Shown: piece by piece, positions 32,647-41,750 of the stretch
How positions within the stretch are numbered: the stretch's first letter is position 1
How the letters are laid out: every line of letters starts with the position of its first letter
Assembly (NCBI GenBank): GCA_051649085.1
Contig: JBOFGK010000011.1
Coordinates: 1 to 53,938 of the forward strand
Source: JBOFGK01 sp051649085
GTDB lineage: Bacteria > Bacillota_I > Bacilli_A > UBA3375
Reading direction: 5' to 3'
DNA: 53,938 nt
Notes under the pieces: model-generated
Database searches by the model: none
Seen by the model: only the letters and a program-made list of their open reading frames with translations
What the model was told of the DNA's origin: nothing
Made by a program: the position numbers and the translations under genes

Positions 32647-33356
32647 TGAGCAAACAAGTTATTGATAGTAGTCTAGTACCAAAACATGTTGGAATAATTA
32701 TGGATGGAAATGGACGTTGGGCAAAGAAACGCTCGATGCCCGTTTCCTTTGGTCATTCTAAAGGGGTAGATAGAATTGAAGATACGCTTAAATATGCCGT
32801 TAAAATTGGAATTTCTAAAGTTACAGTTTTTGCATTTTCTTCAGAAAATTGGAATCGGTCACAAGAAGAAATTGAATTTCTTTTCAAACTAGCCAAAAAG
32901 TTTTATATAAATAAAATTCAAAAATTAATTCGAAATGAAGTTAGAATCAACGTTTTGGGTGATCGAACAAATTTACCAAAAGATCTAATTGAGGTTTTTG
33001 ATAAAATGGAACAAGAAACGGCTGATTTTACAAAAGTTACGCTTAATATAGCATTTAATTATGGTGGACGTGATGAAATTACTCGTGCAGTTAATTTACT
33101 ACGAGAAAACCATGAAGGTGTTGTTACAAGTGCTGATATTCAAGCAAATTTATATCCAAATATGGTTGAAGATTTAGACCTAGTTATTCGGACAAGCGGT
33201 GAAAAACGCTTATCAAACTTTATGTTATGGCAAGCAGCATATGCAGAGTTTGTTTTTACCGATGTTTTATGGCCAGACTTTACAGAGGATGAATTTGAAA
33301 AATGTATTTTAGAGTATCAAATGAGAGATAGAAGGTTTGGTGGTCGGAGTGAATAA
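32646..33356 (+). CDS. uppS: Undecaprenyl diphosphate synthase (cis-prenyltransferase)
   Basis: This 236-residue enzyme makes the C55 carrier lipid for wall synthesis. It has HVGIIMDGNGRWAKKR with the catalytic Asp, SFGHSKGVDRI, FAFSSENWNRS, AFNYGGRDEI and RTSGEKRLSNFMLWQAAYAE. Its ATG overlaps the frr stop by one base. Confidence 0.98.
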   Translation: MSKQVIDSSLVPKHVGIIMDGNGRWAKKRSMPVSFGHSKGVDRIEDTLKYAVKIGISKVTVFAFSSENWNRSQEEIEFLFKLAKKFYINKIQKLIRNEVRINVLGDRTNLPKDLIEVFDKMEQETADFTKVTLNIAFNYGGRDEITRAVNLLRENHEGVVTSADIQANLYPNMVEDLDLVIRTSGEKRLSNFMLWQAAYAEFVFTDVLWPDFTEDEFEKCILEYQMRDRRFGGRSE

Positions 33357-34023
33357 TCGATTAATTGGTGGAACAATTTACACATTCCTTTTTTATGGTA
33401 GTTTAGTTCAGGGGCATTTTTTCCGCTTTTTTATTGGAATTGCATTTGTCATTGGTTTCTATGAATTATATAGAATTTTTATGGTCACAACTAACAAAGC
33501 ATATACGTTTGGCTATGGTTTATTATTTTTGTTAGGAATGGTTTCACTATTAATAACAGCAAATAATACTGGACCGATTGTCTATATTTGTGCAGTAATA
33601 ATGTTTACTGATGTATGTGCGTATTTTGTAGGGATGAATTTTGGAAAAACACATTTTAGTAAGTGGTCACCAAATAAAACAATTGAAGGTTTTATCGGTG
33701 GACTTATTGGTGGAGTGATTTTAGCAATTATCTCTATGGAGATTTTAAAGATGGTTCCATTAATTGTTAATAATGAACACTTAAATGAAATTGTTCAACA
33801 TTATAACCCATTCACAAATATTATTAGTTTAGTTATCTTTTCACTAATTATTTCAGGACTTGGTCAACTAGGTGATTTAATGCAATCTAAACTTAAACGC
33901 TTAGCAGATGTGAAAGATTCAGGAACAATTGTGTTTGGACATGGTGGAATTCTTGATCGATTTGATTCCCTTGTTTTACCAGCAACAATTATTACAATAA
34001 TTTTAATTTGGAGTCAAAGATGA
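33349..34023 (+). CDS. cdsA: Phosphatidate cytidylyltransferase (short form)
   Basis: CdsA makes CDP-diacylglycerol for phospholipid synthesis. The C-terminal signature SKLKRLADVKDSG...GHGGILDRFDSL is complete, and several hydrophobic helices are present. The likely start is the GTG at 33349 within the end of uppS, with GGTGG 5 bases upstream, giving 224 residues. That is shorter than the usual 260-285, mainly because one or two N-terminal helices are missing. The conserved catalytic end argues that it is active. Confidence 0.9.
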   Translation: MNNRLIGGTIYTFLFYGSLVQGHFFRFFIGIAFVIGFYELYRIFMVTTNKAYTFGYGLLFLLGMVSLLITANNTGPIVYICAVIMFTDVCAYFVGMNFGKTHFSKWSPNKTIEGFIGGLIGGVILAIISMEILKMVPLIVNNEHLNEIVQHYNPFTNIISLVIFSLIISGLGQLGDLMQSKLKRLADVKDSGTIVFGHGGILDRFDSLVLPATIITIILIWSQR

Positions 34024-35180
34024 AAAAAATTGGACTATTAGGCGCAAGTGGATCAATTGGAGAGCAAACAATTCAAGTGATTCGTGATAATCAAGCTGAT
34101 TTTGAATTAGTTGCTTTTTCAGTTGGAAAAAATCTTGAAACAGCAATTAAAATAGTAGAAGAATTTTCAACAATTACATATGTTTGCTGTCAAGCGCAAA
34201 CAGATGTAGTCATACTGGAAACTAGACTTAATAGTAGATTTCCTAAACTTAAAATTGGTTTTGGAGCTACTGGTTTAAGTGAACTTGTTAATATATCCGA
34301 AATTGAAATTATTGTTAGTGCAATTTCTGGATTTGCTGGAATAGTTCCAACAATTGAGGCTATAAAAGCTCAAAAAACAATTGCACTTGCCAATAAAGAA
34401 ACACTAGTTGTTGCAGGTGAAATTGTAATGCCGCTTGTAAAAGAATATGGTGTTGAATTATTGCCTGTGGATAGTGAACATAATGCAATATTTCAAGCAC
34501 TTCAAGGTGAAGATAAAGCAGAAATTAATAAACTCATTTTAACTGCAAGTGGTGGAAGTTTTCGTGATTTAACACGTGAGCAACTTAAAGATGTAACAGT
34601 TGAACAAGCTTTAAATCATCCAAATTGGTCGATGGGGGCTCATATTACAATTGACTCTGCGACAATGTTCAATAAAGGATTAGAAGTAATTGAAGCTAAA
34701 CATTTATTTGATGTTGATTTTAGTCAAATTGAAGTTTTGATTCATCACGAAAGTATAATCCATTCATTAGTTGAATTTGTCGATCATTCGCAAATTGCGC
34801 AATTATCCAATCCTGATATGAAGTTACCAATTCAATATGCCTTATCATACCCAAAGCGTCAAAAATTATTTAATACAAAACCGCTTAAATTAGCAAAAAT
34901 TGGTAGTTTAACATTTAAAGAAGTTGACTTTGAACGGTATCCAGCATTAGCAATGGCTTTTGAAGTTGGAAAACTTGGTGGAAGTGCACCCTGTGTCTTA
35001 AACGCTGCCAAAGAAACAGCAACACAGCTTTTTTTAGATGGAAAAATAAAATTTTCACAAATTGAAGAAATAGTAGAAGCAGCAATTAAAGATCATGAAT
35101 TAATTAAATTACCAACTGTGTCTGATTTAATTAAGCTTGATCAAGCAATTCGAAAACAAATAGAAAGAAGGTGGAGTTAA
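34020..35180 (+). CDS. dxr: 1-deoxy-D-xylulose 5-phosphate reductoisomerase
   Basis: This enzyme performs the second step of the MEP isoprenoid pathway. The 386-residue protein has the NADPH-binding GLLGASGSIGEQ, ALANKETLVVAGE, the metal and substrate site LPVDSEHNAIFQ, SGGSFRD and the flap HPNWSMGAHITIDSATMFNKG. The ATG at 34020 follows GGAG by 6 bases and overlaps the cdsA stop as ATGA. Confidence 0.97.
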   Translation: MKKIGLLGASGSIGEQTIQVIRDNQADFELVAFSVGKNLETAIKIVEEFSTITYVCCQAQTDVVILETRLNSRFPKLKIGFGATGLSELVNISEIEIIVSAISGFAGIVPTIEAIKAQKTIALANKETLVVAGEIVMPLVKEYGVELLPVDSEHNAIFQALQGEDKAEINKLILTASGGSFRDLTREQLKDVTVEQALNHPNWSMGAHITIDSATMFNKGLEVIEAKHLFDVDFSQIEVLIHHESIIHSLVEFVDHSQIAQLSNPDMKLPIQYALSYPKRQKLFNTKPLKLAKIGSLTFKEVDFERYPALAMAFEVGKLGGSAPCVLNAAKETATQLFLDGKIKFSQIEEIVEAAIKDHELIKLPTVSDLIKLDQAIRKQIERRWS

Positions 35181-36358
35181 TGATTAGTGTAATCATCAAT
35201 ATTTTAGCATTTGTAATAATGCTAGGGATTATTGTCTTTATTCATGAATTAGGACATTTACTTGTTGCAAAATATTATGGTGTTTTTTGTCATGAATTTG
35301 CAATTGGGATGGGTCCAAAAGTCAAAACAATTTATACTGATAAAACAGGAACAGTTTATAATATACGTTTATTACCAATTGGTGGTTTTGTTCAAATGGC
35401 TGGAGAAATTGGTGTAGATTTAAGTGATAGCGAAAAAAAACAGTCTGCGGAAGTTGAAACATTTGTCGATGATTTAGAAGGATCAGAAAATAATCAAACT
35501 ATGGAAACAGCAGAAAAGAAAATAGAATTTAATGATGCCGATATTCCTAAAGAACAACTTTTAGATAATCAAAAGCCTTTACCTAAAATCGCAATAATGG
35601 CGGCAGGTGCGATAATGAATTTTATTCTTGCGTTTGTGCTTCTAGTGGGAATTAGCTTCTTTGTTGGCTATCAAACAATCCCAACAGAAGAACTAGAGCC
35701 GATCATAACTGTAGCTCCAAATTCGCCGGCAGAAACAGCTGGTCTAACTTCAAATTCAAAAGTTTTAAAAGTTGGAGAAAAAGAGATTACTAATTTTGGG
35801 CAACTTATTAATGAAATTCAACAACAAGAAAAAACTTTTAAAATGACCGTTCAAGCTGAGGGAACTACCGATCAAAAAGAACTGACAATTACGAAAAATG
35901 CTGAAGATAAAATTGGAGTTGGTGTAAGTGAACAACAGCAAACAGAAGCAATTTCGAAATACCAATTTATTGGTTCACTTCAAAACGGGGCAGAACGATT
36001 CACATCAATTCTCTCACAAATGGTGTATACTGTTAAATCGTTAGTTACAGGTGAAAATCAAGTCAATGAACTAGGTGGGGTAATTTCCATTTACACAGTA
36101 AGTTCACAAGCTGCACAAGCAGGACTTGCATCGTATATTATGCTAATTGCATTTTTAAGCATTAATATTGGTTTTTTAAATTTATTACCAATTCCAGCAC
36201 TTGATGGTGGGAGAATTGTGTTTGCACTGTATGAATTAATAATGCGTAAAAGAGTAAATGCAAAATTTGAAATGTATGTAAATACTGCTGGATTTGTCTT
36301 TTTAATAGGTTTAATGATTTTCGCATTGTATAATGATGTTTTAAGAATCGGAGGTTAA
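35180..36358 (+). CDS. rseP: RseP-family site-2 (intramembrane) zinc metalloprotease
   Basis: This intramembrane protease cleaves transmembrane anti-sigma factors and signal-peptide remnants. The 392-residue protein has HELGH in the first helix, a PDZ domain at about residues 175-245 (VAPNSPAETAGL), and NLLPIPALDGGRI with the third metal ligand in a later helix. Between the GGFVQMAG hairpin and helix 2 it carries an acidic insertion of about 60 residues rich in Glu, Asp and Ser. The ATG at 35180 overlaps the dxr stop and has AAGGTGG upstream. Confidence 0.95.
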   Translation: MISVIINILAFVIMLGIIVFIHELGHLLVAKYYGVFCHEFAIGMGPKVKTIYTDKTGTVYNIRLLPIGGFVQMAGEIGVDLSDSEKKQSAEVETFVDDLEGSENNQTMETAEKKIEFNDADIPKEQLLDNQKPLPKIAIMAAGAIMNFILAFVLLVGISFFVGYQTIPTEELEPIITVAPNSPAETAGLTSNSKVLKVGEKEITNFGQLINEIQQQEKTFKMTVQAEGTTDQKELTITKNAEDKIGVGVSEQQQTEAISKYQFIGSLQNGAERFTSILSQMVYTVKSLVTGENQVNELGGVISIYTVSSQAAQAGLASYIMLIAFLSINIGFLNLLPIPALDGGRIVFALYELIMRKRVNAKFEMYVNTAGFVFLIGLMIFALYNDVLRIGG

Positions 36359-36359
36359 T

Positions 36360-38060
36360 ATGAAGCAATCAATGATGTTTATTCCAACTGTAAAGGAAGT
36401 ACCAAATAATGCAGCAATTGCATCACATAAATTATTATTAAAAGCTGGATATGTTACACAACACGCCTCAGGGTTATATTCATATTTACCACTTGCTGTT
36501 ATGTGTTTAGAAAATATTCAAACAATTATTGATCAAGAAATAAAGAAAACAAATGCTAATAAAGTCTCATTACCGTTTTTACAACCAGAAAATTTATGGT
36601 TAGAGAGTGGAAGATGGCAAACATATGGACCAGAATTATTTAGAATTGGTGATCGTCATGAGAATATGTATGCCTTGGCACCAACACATGAAGAAATAGC
36701 GACAGATGTTGTTCGAAATCATTTGAAATCTTATAAAAAATATCCACTAAATATTTATCAAATAAATACAAAAATGCGTGATGAAATTAGACCGAGATTT
36801 GGACTGATTAGAGCTCGTGAATTCATTATGATGGACGGTTATTCGTTTCATGCAACAGATGAGTGTTTAAATCAGACATATGATGCATATTACAATGCAT
36901 ATGCGCGTATTTTCGAACGTTTAGGCATGAAGTTTAAATTTGTAAATGCAGATAATGGTGCAATGGGTGGAAGTAAATCACATGAAATAATGGCACTTGC
37001 AGAATGTGGTGAAGATACAATTTGTTATGAAGAAAATAGTGAAACTGCATATAATCTAGAAGCAGCTCCTGTTTGTACAAAATATGAACAAGTAGAGGCT
37101 GAAATGGAAGAAATTTTAGAAGTTGAGACACCTAATATAACAACAATTCAAGATTTAGTCAACTTTTTTGATGGGAGTGGTGAAGTAGATTTTTTAAAAG
37201 CAGTTTGTTATGATGTTGATGGAAAATTAGTAATCGGATTTACGCTAGGAAATCGTCAGATTGAAGAAACAAAGTTATTACGCTTTATTGGTGGTGAAAC
37301 AATTGAAACAGCAGAAGCTCAACTTTTAGTTGCGAATAAATTAATTGCTGGCTTTATTGGACCAATTGGATTAAATGATGTTACAATGGTTTTCGATAAC
37401 GAAATTAAGTACGTCAGAAACTTAATCACAGGTGCTAATAAATTAGACATGCATCTGAAAAATATAAATTTAGAACGTGATCTTCCCGAGGCAGTTTATG
37501 CTGATATTCGTCAAGTAGAAGCAGGAGATTTAATTCGAGTTAATGGGGAACCTGTTAAACTAACAAAAGGGATTGAAATTGGTCATATATTTGCATTAGG
37601 TAAAAAATATACAGAAAGTATGAAAATGACCTTTCAAGACATTGATCAAAAAAATCAAGTACCAACAATGGGTTGTTATGGAATTGGAGTTTCTAGAATT
37701 TTAAGTGCATTAATTGAACAAAATCATGATGATAAAGGATTGATTATTCCCGAAGTTATTGCTCCATATAAAATTCACTTAATTCCACTTGATTACGGTA
37801 AAGATGAAGCACAAACAAACTTTACTGATGAATTATATACAAGTCTTGTAAACAACGGTTTTACAGTACTTTTAGATGATAGAAATGAACGTCCGGGTGT
37901 CAAGTTTAATGATGCAGATTTAATTGGTTTACCATATCAAGTAATCGTTGGTCGAAGTTTTAAAGAAGGAAAAGTTGAATTTAAAAATCGTAAAACTTAT
38001 GAAAAAACAGAATTGACAATAAATGAGCTTGAAAAACTACTTAAGGAGAATAATGTTTAA
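36360..38060 (+). CDS. proS: Prolyl-tRNA synthetase (bacterial type)
   Basis: The 566-residue class II synthetase has motif 2 RDEIRPRFGLIRAREFIMMDGYSFH, motif 3 GCYGIGVSRILSALIEQ, an editing (INS) domain at about residues 225-405 and a C-terminal anticodon-binding domain ending before NELEKLL. It directly follows rseP, the usual Firmicute order. No T-box leader is present in the one-base gap, so it depends on the operon. Confidence 0.98.
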   Translation: MKQSMMFIPTVKEVPNNAAIASHKLLLKAGYVTQHASGLYSYLPLAVMCLENIQTIIDQEIKKTNANKVSLPFLQPENLWLESGRWQTYGPELFRIGDRHENMYALAPTHEEIATDVVRNHLKSYKKYPLNIYQINTKMRDEIRPRFGLIRAREFIMMDGYSFHATDECLNQTYDAYYNAYARIFERLGMKFKFVNADNGAMGGSKSHEIMALAECGEDTICYEENSETAYNLEAAPVCTKYEQVEAEMEEILEVETPNITTIQDLVNFFDGSGEVDFLKAVCYDVDGKLVIGFTLGNRQIEETKLLRFIGGETIETAEAQLLVANKLIAGFIGPIGLNDVTMVFDNEIKYVRNLITGANKLDMHLKNINLERDLPEAVYADIRQVEAGDLIRVNGEPVKLTKGIEIGHIFALGKKYTESMKMTFQDIDQKNQVPTMGCYGIGVSRILSALIEQNHDDKGLIIPEVIAPYKIHLIPLDYGKDEAQTNFTDELYTSLVNNGFTVLLDDRNERPGVKFNDADLIGLPYQVIVGRSFKEGKVEFKNRKTYEKTELTINELEKLLKENNV

Positions 38061-39048
38061 AATTGCCGTTTTCGATACAAAAGAGTATGATTCATTAGGA
38101 TTCAGCGAAAATAATATTTATGAAAAATTAGAATTTACTTATTTTAGTGAAAAACTTACCGCAGAAACTAAACAATTAGCAAAAGGTTTTGATGCAGTTT
38201 GTGTTTTCGTAAATGATAATGTAACATCAGAAGTAGTTGAATATTTAAAAGACAATAATATCCAGTTAATTTTAACACGTTCTGCTGGTTTTAATCAAAT
38301 CGACATAGAAAAAGCAAATGAACTTGAAATTCCAGTGTTACGAGTACCTGCATATTCACCAAATGCTGTTGCCGAATTTGCAGTAACACTATTAATGACA
38401 GTTAATCGAAATGTGCATTTATCATATCAACGAATAAAACAACATAATTTTTCGATTGCTGGTTTAACCGGAATTGACATATACGGAAAAACAATTGGTG
38501 TAATTGGAGCAGGAAAGATTGGACAAATTTTCTGTGAAATAATGCGTGGTTTTGGGGCAACAGTAATTGCATATTCACCAGTTCAAGATGTAGAATGGGC
38601 AAAAGCCAATAATGTAACTTTTGTTGAATTAGACGAGTTATACTTGAGAAGTGATGTAATAAGTCTACATTGTCCACTTATGGAATCGACATATCATCTT
38701 ATAGATGATGAAGCAATTAGTAAAATGAAGTCAGATGTTTATATTATCAATACATCACGTGGTGGACTAATTGATACAGAAGCATTAATTCGAGGTTTAA
38801 TTTCTAGAAAAATTAAAGCTGTTGGATTAGATGTTTATGAAAAAGAAACCGATTATTTCTTTGAGGATTTCTCGGAAATTGAATTAAATGACAAGGCACT
38901 TGCAAAATTAACAAGATTTGAAAATGTCCTTCTAACATCTCATCAAGCATTCTTAACAAATGAAGCCTTAGGTGAAATTTATCAAACAACTATTGGAAAT
39001 GCAATGGCATTTGTTGATGGTGAAGAATTAAAAAATAGAGTACAATAG
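38053..39048 (+). CDS. ldhA: Fermentative D-lactate dehydrogenase
   Basis: This 331-residue NADH enzyme reduces pyruvate to D-lactate. It belongs to the D-2-hydroxyacid dehydrogenase family, with GVIGAGKIGQIF (Rossmann), INTSRGGLIDT, the catalytic Arg in LTRSAGFNQID, and VYEKETDYFFEDFS...LLTSHQAFLT with the catalytic His. The YFFEDFS and HQAFLT stretches match the LdhA branch. The ATG at 38053 has AAGGAG upstream and lies within the last 8 bases of proS, so it is tied to that operon. With pfl it indicates mixed-acid fermentation. Confidence 0.92.
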   Translation: MFKIAVFDTKEYDSLGFSENNIYEKLEFTYFSEKLTAETKQLAKGFDAVCVFVNDNVTSEVVEYLKDNNIQLILTRSAGFNQIDIEKANELEIPVLRVPAYSPNAVAEFAVTLLMTVNRNVHLSYQRIKQHNFSIAGLTGIDIYGKTIGVIGAGKIGQIFCEIMRGFGATVIAYSPVQDVEWAKANNVTFVELDELYLRSDVISLHCPLMESTYHLIDDEAISKMKSDVYIINTSRGGLIDTEALIRGLISRKIKAVGLDVYEKETDYFFEDFSEIELNDKALAKLTRFENVLLTSHQAFLTNEALGEIYQTTIGNAMAFVDGEELKNRVQ

Positions 39049-39078
39049 TAAAAAAAGCTTTAATGAAAAGGAGAAAAA

Positions 39079-39729
39079 ATGAAAAAACTAATAATTATTT
39101 TAGCAGTACTAATTGGTGTGTTTGCGGGTTTCCTTGTATATATTTCAAAAGATGGGAATCTTACAGAACCAGAAGTGATTAAACCATACGAGAATGAAAA
39201 TCCTGTTGCAACAATTGAAATTGAAGGCTATGAGCCAATGGTATTCGTACTTGAGCCAAATACTGCAAATCAGACGGTTCTAAATTTCATTTCACTTGCA
39301 AATAGTGGATTTTACGATGGTTTAACAATGCACCGTCTAATTAAAGACTTTATGATTCAAGGTGGAGATCCAGATGGAACAGGTGCAGGTGGACCGGGTT
39401 ATGCCATTAAAGGTGAGTTCAAATCAAATGGTTACAATAATCCAATCGAACAGGAAAAAGGGGTAATTGCAATGGCTAGAAGTCAAGCACCAGATTCAGC
39501 AGGAAGTCAATTTTATATTGTTACTGGACCAAATGCGTTAGAAATTAGTGAGGATTATGCGGCGTTTGGTCAATTACTTGTTGGTGAAGAAACTTTAGAT
39601 AAATTAAATAATTTACCAACAGAAGGAGAAAAACCTGCTGAAACAATTAAAATTAAGAAAATTTCAGTTGATACAAAAGGAGTAACATATCCTGAACCTG
39701 AAAAATTAGAAGATCCATCAGCAAATTAA
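39079..39729 (+). CDS. Membrane-anchored cyclophilin-type peptidyl-prolyl isomerase
   Basis: The 216-residue protein has a single N-terminal membrane anchor (residues 3-23) without a lipobox, followed by an extracytoplasmic cyclophilin domain. Landmarks are HRLIKDFMIQGGDPDGTGAGGPGY, GVIAMARSQAPDSAGSQFYIV and YAAFGQLL. The active-site Arg, Phe and Gln are kept. It probably aids folding of exported proteins. A good ribosome site is present, and it lies 30 bases after ldhA. Confidence 0.93.
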   Translation: MKKLIIILAVLIGVFAGFLVYISKDGNLTEPEVIKPYENENPVATIEIEGYEPMVFVLEPNTANQTVLNFISLANSGFYDGLTMHRLIKDFMIQGGDPDGTGAGGPGYAIKGEFKSNGYNNPIEQEKGVIAMARSQAPDSAGSQFYIVTGPNALEISEDYAAFGQLLVGEETLDKLNNLPTEGEKPAETIKIKKISVDTKGVTYPEPEKLEDPSAN

Positions 39730-39817
39730 ACAAACTCAAATTTGAAAGTTATAAAATATTCTTTAGAATATTTTGTAATCTAAACAAAAGATTGTAAATG
39801 ATTATACTAGGAGAAAA

Positions 39818-40705
39818 ATGAATTCGATATTAAGATTTGAAACACGAACAATGGAAAAAATATGGGGAAGTGAAGATTGGTTAATTTCAGCTCATCCAAA
39901 TGCTCAAACAAAAGTTACGGGTGGAAAATATAATGGAATGGATTTACAAGCATTATACGAACAACAACCAACGTTATTTAATCGTAAATTAGAAACAAGT
40001 ACTGAATTTCCATTGTTAGTTAAAGTAATTGATGCTAATGAAGATTTATCAGTTCAGGTACATCCGGATGACTTATATGCTAAAGAACATGAAAATAGTC
40101 TAGGGAAAACTGAATGTTGGTATATTTTAGACACAAAACCTGAAAATCAAATTATTGTTGGTCAGACAGCCAAAAATCGTAAAGAAATGGATGCAGCAAT
40201 TACTGCTGGAAAATGTGAAGATTTTTTAAAGTATGTACCGGTAAAAAAAGATGATTTTTTCTTTATTCCAGCTGGAACAGTCCATGCGATTAAGGGCGGA
40301 ACAAAAATCTTAGAAGTTCAACAATCGTCGGATATTACATATCGATTATATGATTATAATCGTCCAGACGATCAAGGTAATTTACGTGAATTACATGTTG
40401 AGAAATCATTGGATGTAATTGACTATAAGTCGAATTCGTTAATTACAGATTATTCAGCACATATGACTGATAAAATGAATGTATATACATATACAGATAA
40501 TAATTTTTTCTGTGTACAAATTATAGAAGCTAATACAAGTTTTACTTATGAACATGGACAAGATTACGTTTTAGGTGTGATTTTAAATGATCAAAGTAAA
40601 CTAGATAATCATCCATTTACAAAGTATGAAAGTTTCATCATTCCACATGGTCAAACAATTAGAGTAAAAGCTGGAACTAAAATGCTAATCAGTTATGCAA
40701 AATAA
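39818..40705 (+). CDS. manA: Mannose-6-phosphate isomerase, class I
   Basis: This zinc enzyme interconverts mannose 6-phosphate and fructose 6-phosphate. The 295-residue short Firmicute form has MEKIWGSEDWLIS, LSVQVHPDDLYAKEHENSLGKTECWYIL (zinc ligands) and FIPAGTVHAIKGGTKILEVQQSSDITYRLYDY. AGGAG precedes the ATG. A small AAAATATTC/GAATATTTT hairpin lies just upstream at 39753-39774. It is followed by a ROK kinase, and the pair probably feeds hexoses into glycolysis. Confidence 0.95.
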   Translation: MNSILRFETRTMEKIWGSEDWLISAHPNAQTKVTGGKYNGMDLQALYEQQPTLFNRKLETSTEFPLLVKVIDANEDLSVQVHPDDLYAKEHENSLGKTECWYILDTKPENQIIVGQTAKNRKEMDAAITAGKCEDFLKYVPVKKDDFFFIPAGTVHAIKGGTKILEVQQSSDITYRLYDYNRPDDQGNLRELHVEKSLDVIDYKSNSLITDYSAHMTDKMNVYTYTDNNFFCVQIIEANTSFTYEHGQDYVLGVILNDQSKLDNHPFTKYESFIIPHGQTIRVKAGTKMLISYAK

Positions 40706-40744
40706 TTGAATGTTTTAAATAAAAAATATAGTTAGAGGAGATTT

Positions 40745-41626
40745 ATGAATACAATCGGTATTGATATGGGCGGAACAAATATTAGAGTTGCCAAAGTTGA
40801 TGAACAAGGAAATATTATTGCCCTAGAAAAATTTTTAACGCAAACAACACCAACAGGTGAAGATATGGCTAACAAAATAGCTGAATTAATTAATGAATTA
40901 AAGGATGAAAATACTCATGCAGTTGGAATAGGAGTACCTGGTCAAATTGATGATGCCGAAGGAATGATTCTTGCTTGTGTCAATCTAAATATGAAGAACT
41001 TTCCACTTGGGAAAATTATTGCAGAGAAAACAGGTTTAGAAGTTCATTTAAATAATGATGCAAATGTTGCAGCAATTGGTGAAGCTTTAGCAGGAGCTGG
41101 AAAAGGTGCAGATATTGTTTATTATGTTACTTGGAGTACTGGAATTGGTGGTGGTTTAGTCATTAATGGTAAAGTTATTAATGGTGCAAATTACTATACT
41201 GGAGAAATTGCCAATTTAATTATGTGGCCTGATGATGAATTTAGACACAGCTTTTTGAATAAAGGTTCATTAGAAGGATTATGTGCTGGAACAGCAATTG
41301 CCCGAAAAAGTGAAGAGCTTGGATTTGAAAAAATTGAGGATATGTTTGCAGCGTATACTGCAGGTAATCCACAAGTTGTTGAGTTTGTCGAATTTATTAC
41401 CGACACAGTTGCAAGAGGATTAGCCAACATTACCCATGTAATAGAACCAAATGTATTTGTTTTTGGTGGTGGAGTTACCTTAAAATCTGGTGAGTATTTA
41501 ATTCCCCTTGTTCGTGCTAAATATGATGAATATTTAATGCCAGTTTTAAAAGGGAAAATCCAAATTAAAATTAATGAACTAGGTGATAATAATGGAATTA
41601 TTGGTGCAGCACTAATGACAAAGTAA
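40745..41626 (+). CDS. ROK-family sugar kinase without the zinc motif
   Basis: This 293-residue kinase is predicted to phosphorylate glucose or a related hexose. It has the phosphate motif GIDMGGTNIRVAKVD, GIGVPGQIDDAEG, LNNDANVAAIGEA with the catalytic Asp, and TGIGGGLVINGKV. The ROK zinc site (GH then CxCGxxGCxE) is missing: GEIANLIM stands in the place of GEIGH, and no cysteine cluster follows. That is known in some ROK kinases, but makes glucokinase a provisional name. It sits beside manA and ends at a bidirectional terminator. Confidence 0.85.
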   Translation: MNTIGIDMGGTNIRVAKVDEQGNIIALEKFLTQTTPTGEDMANKIAELINELKDENTHAVGIGVPGQIDDAEGMILACVNLNMKNFPLGKIIAEKTGLEVHLNNDANVAAIGEALAGAGKGADIVYYVTWSTGIGGGLVINGKVINGANYYTGEIANLIMWPDDEFRHSFLNKGSLEGLCAGTAIARKSEELGFEKIEDMFAAYTAGNPQVVEFVEFITDTVARGLANITHVIEPNVFVFGGGVTLKSGEYLIPLVRAKYDEYLMPVLKGKIQIKINELGDNNGIIGAALMTK

Positions 41627-41648
41627 TATTTATCAACTAAAATAGAAA

Positions 41649-41688
41649 AACACTATGCGAATATGATTTCGGATAGTGTTTTTTATTT
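41649..41688. terminator. Bidirectional terminator between the ROK kinase and xylB
   Basis: AACACTATGCGAA and TTCGGATAGTGTT pair with one mismatch around TATGAT, with T runs on both strands. It ends the plus-strand kinase unit and the minus-strand xyl operon. Confidence 0.8.
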
Positions 41689-41750
41689 GTCATCAAAATA
41701 AATAGTAGTAGATTTCAGTTCAAATCATTGGTCAAAAAACGACTACAATT

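Noticed and set aside
36359..36360. T-box riboswitch before proS
   Set aside because: Only one base separates rseP and proS; there is no room for a leader and no T-box sequence.
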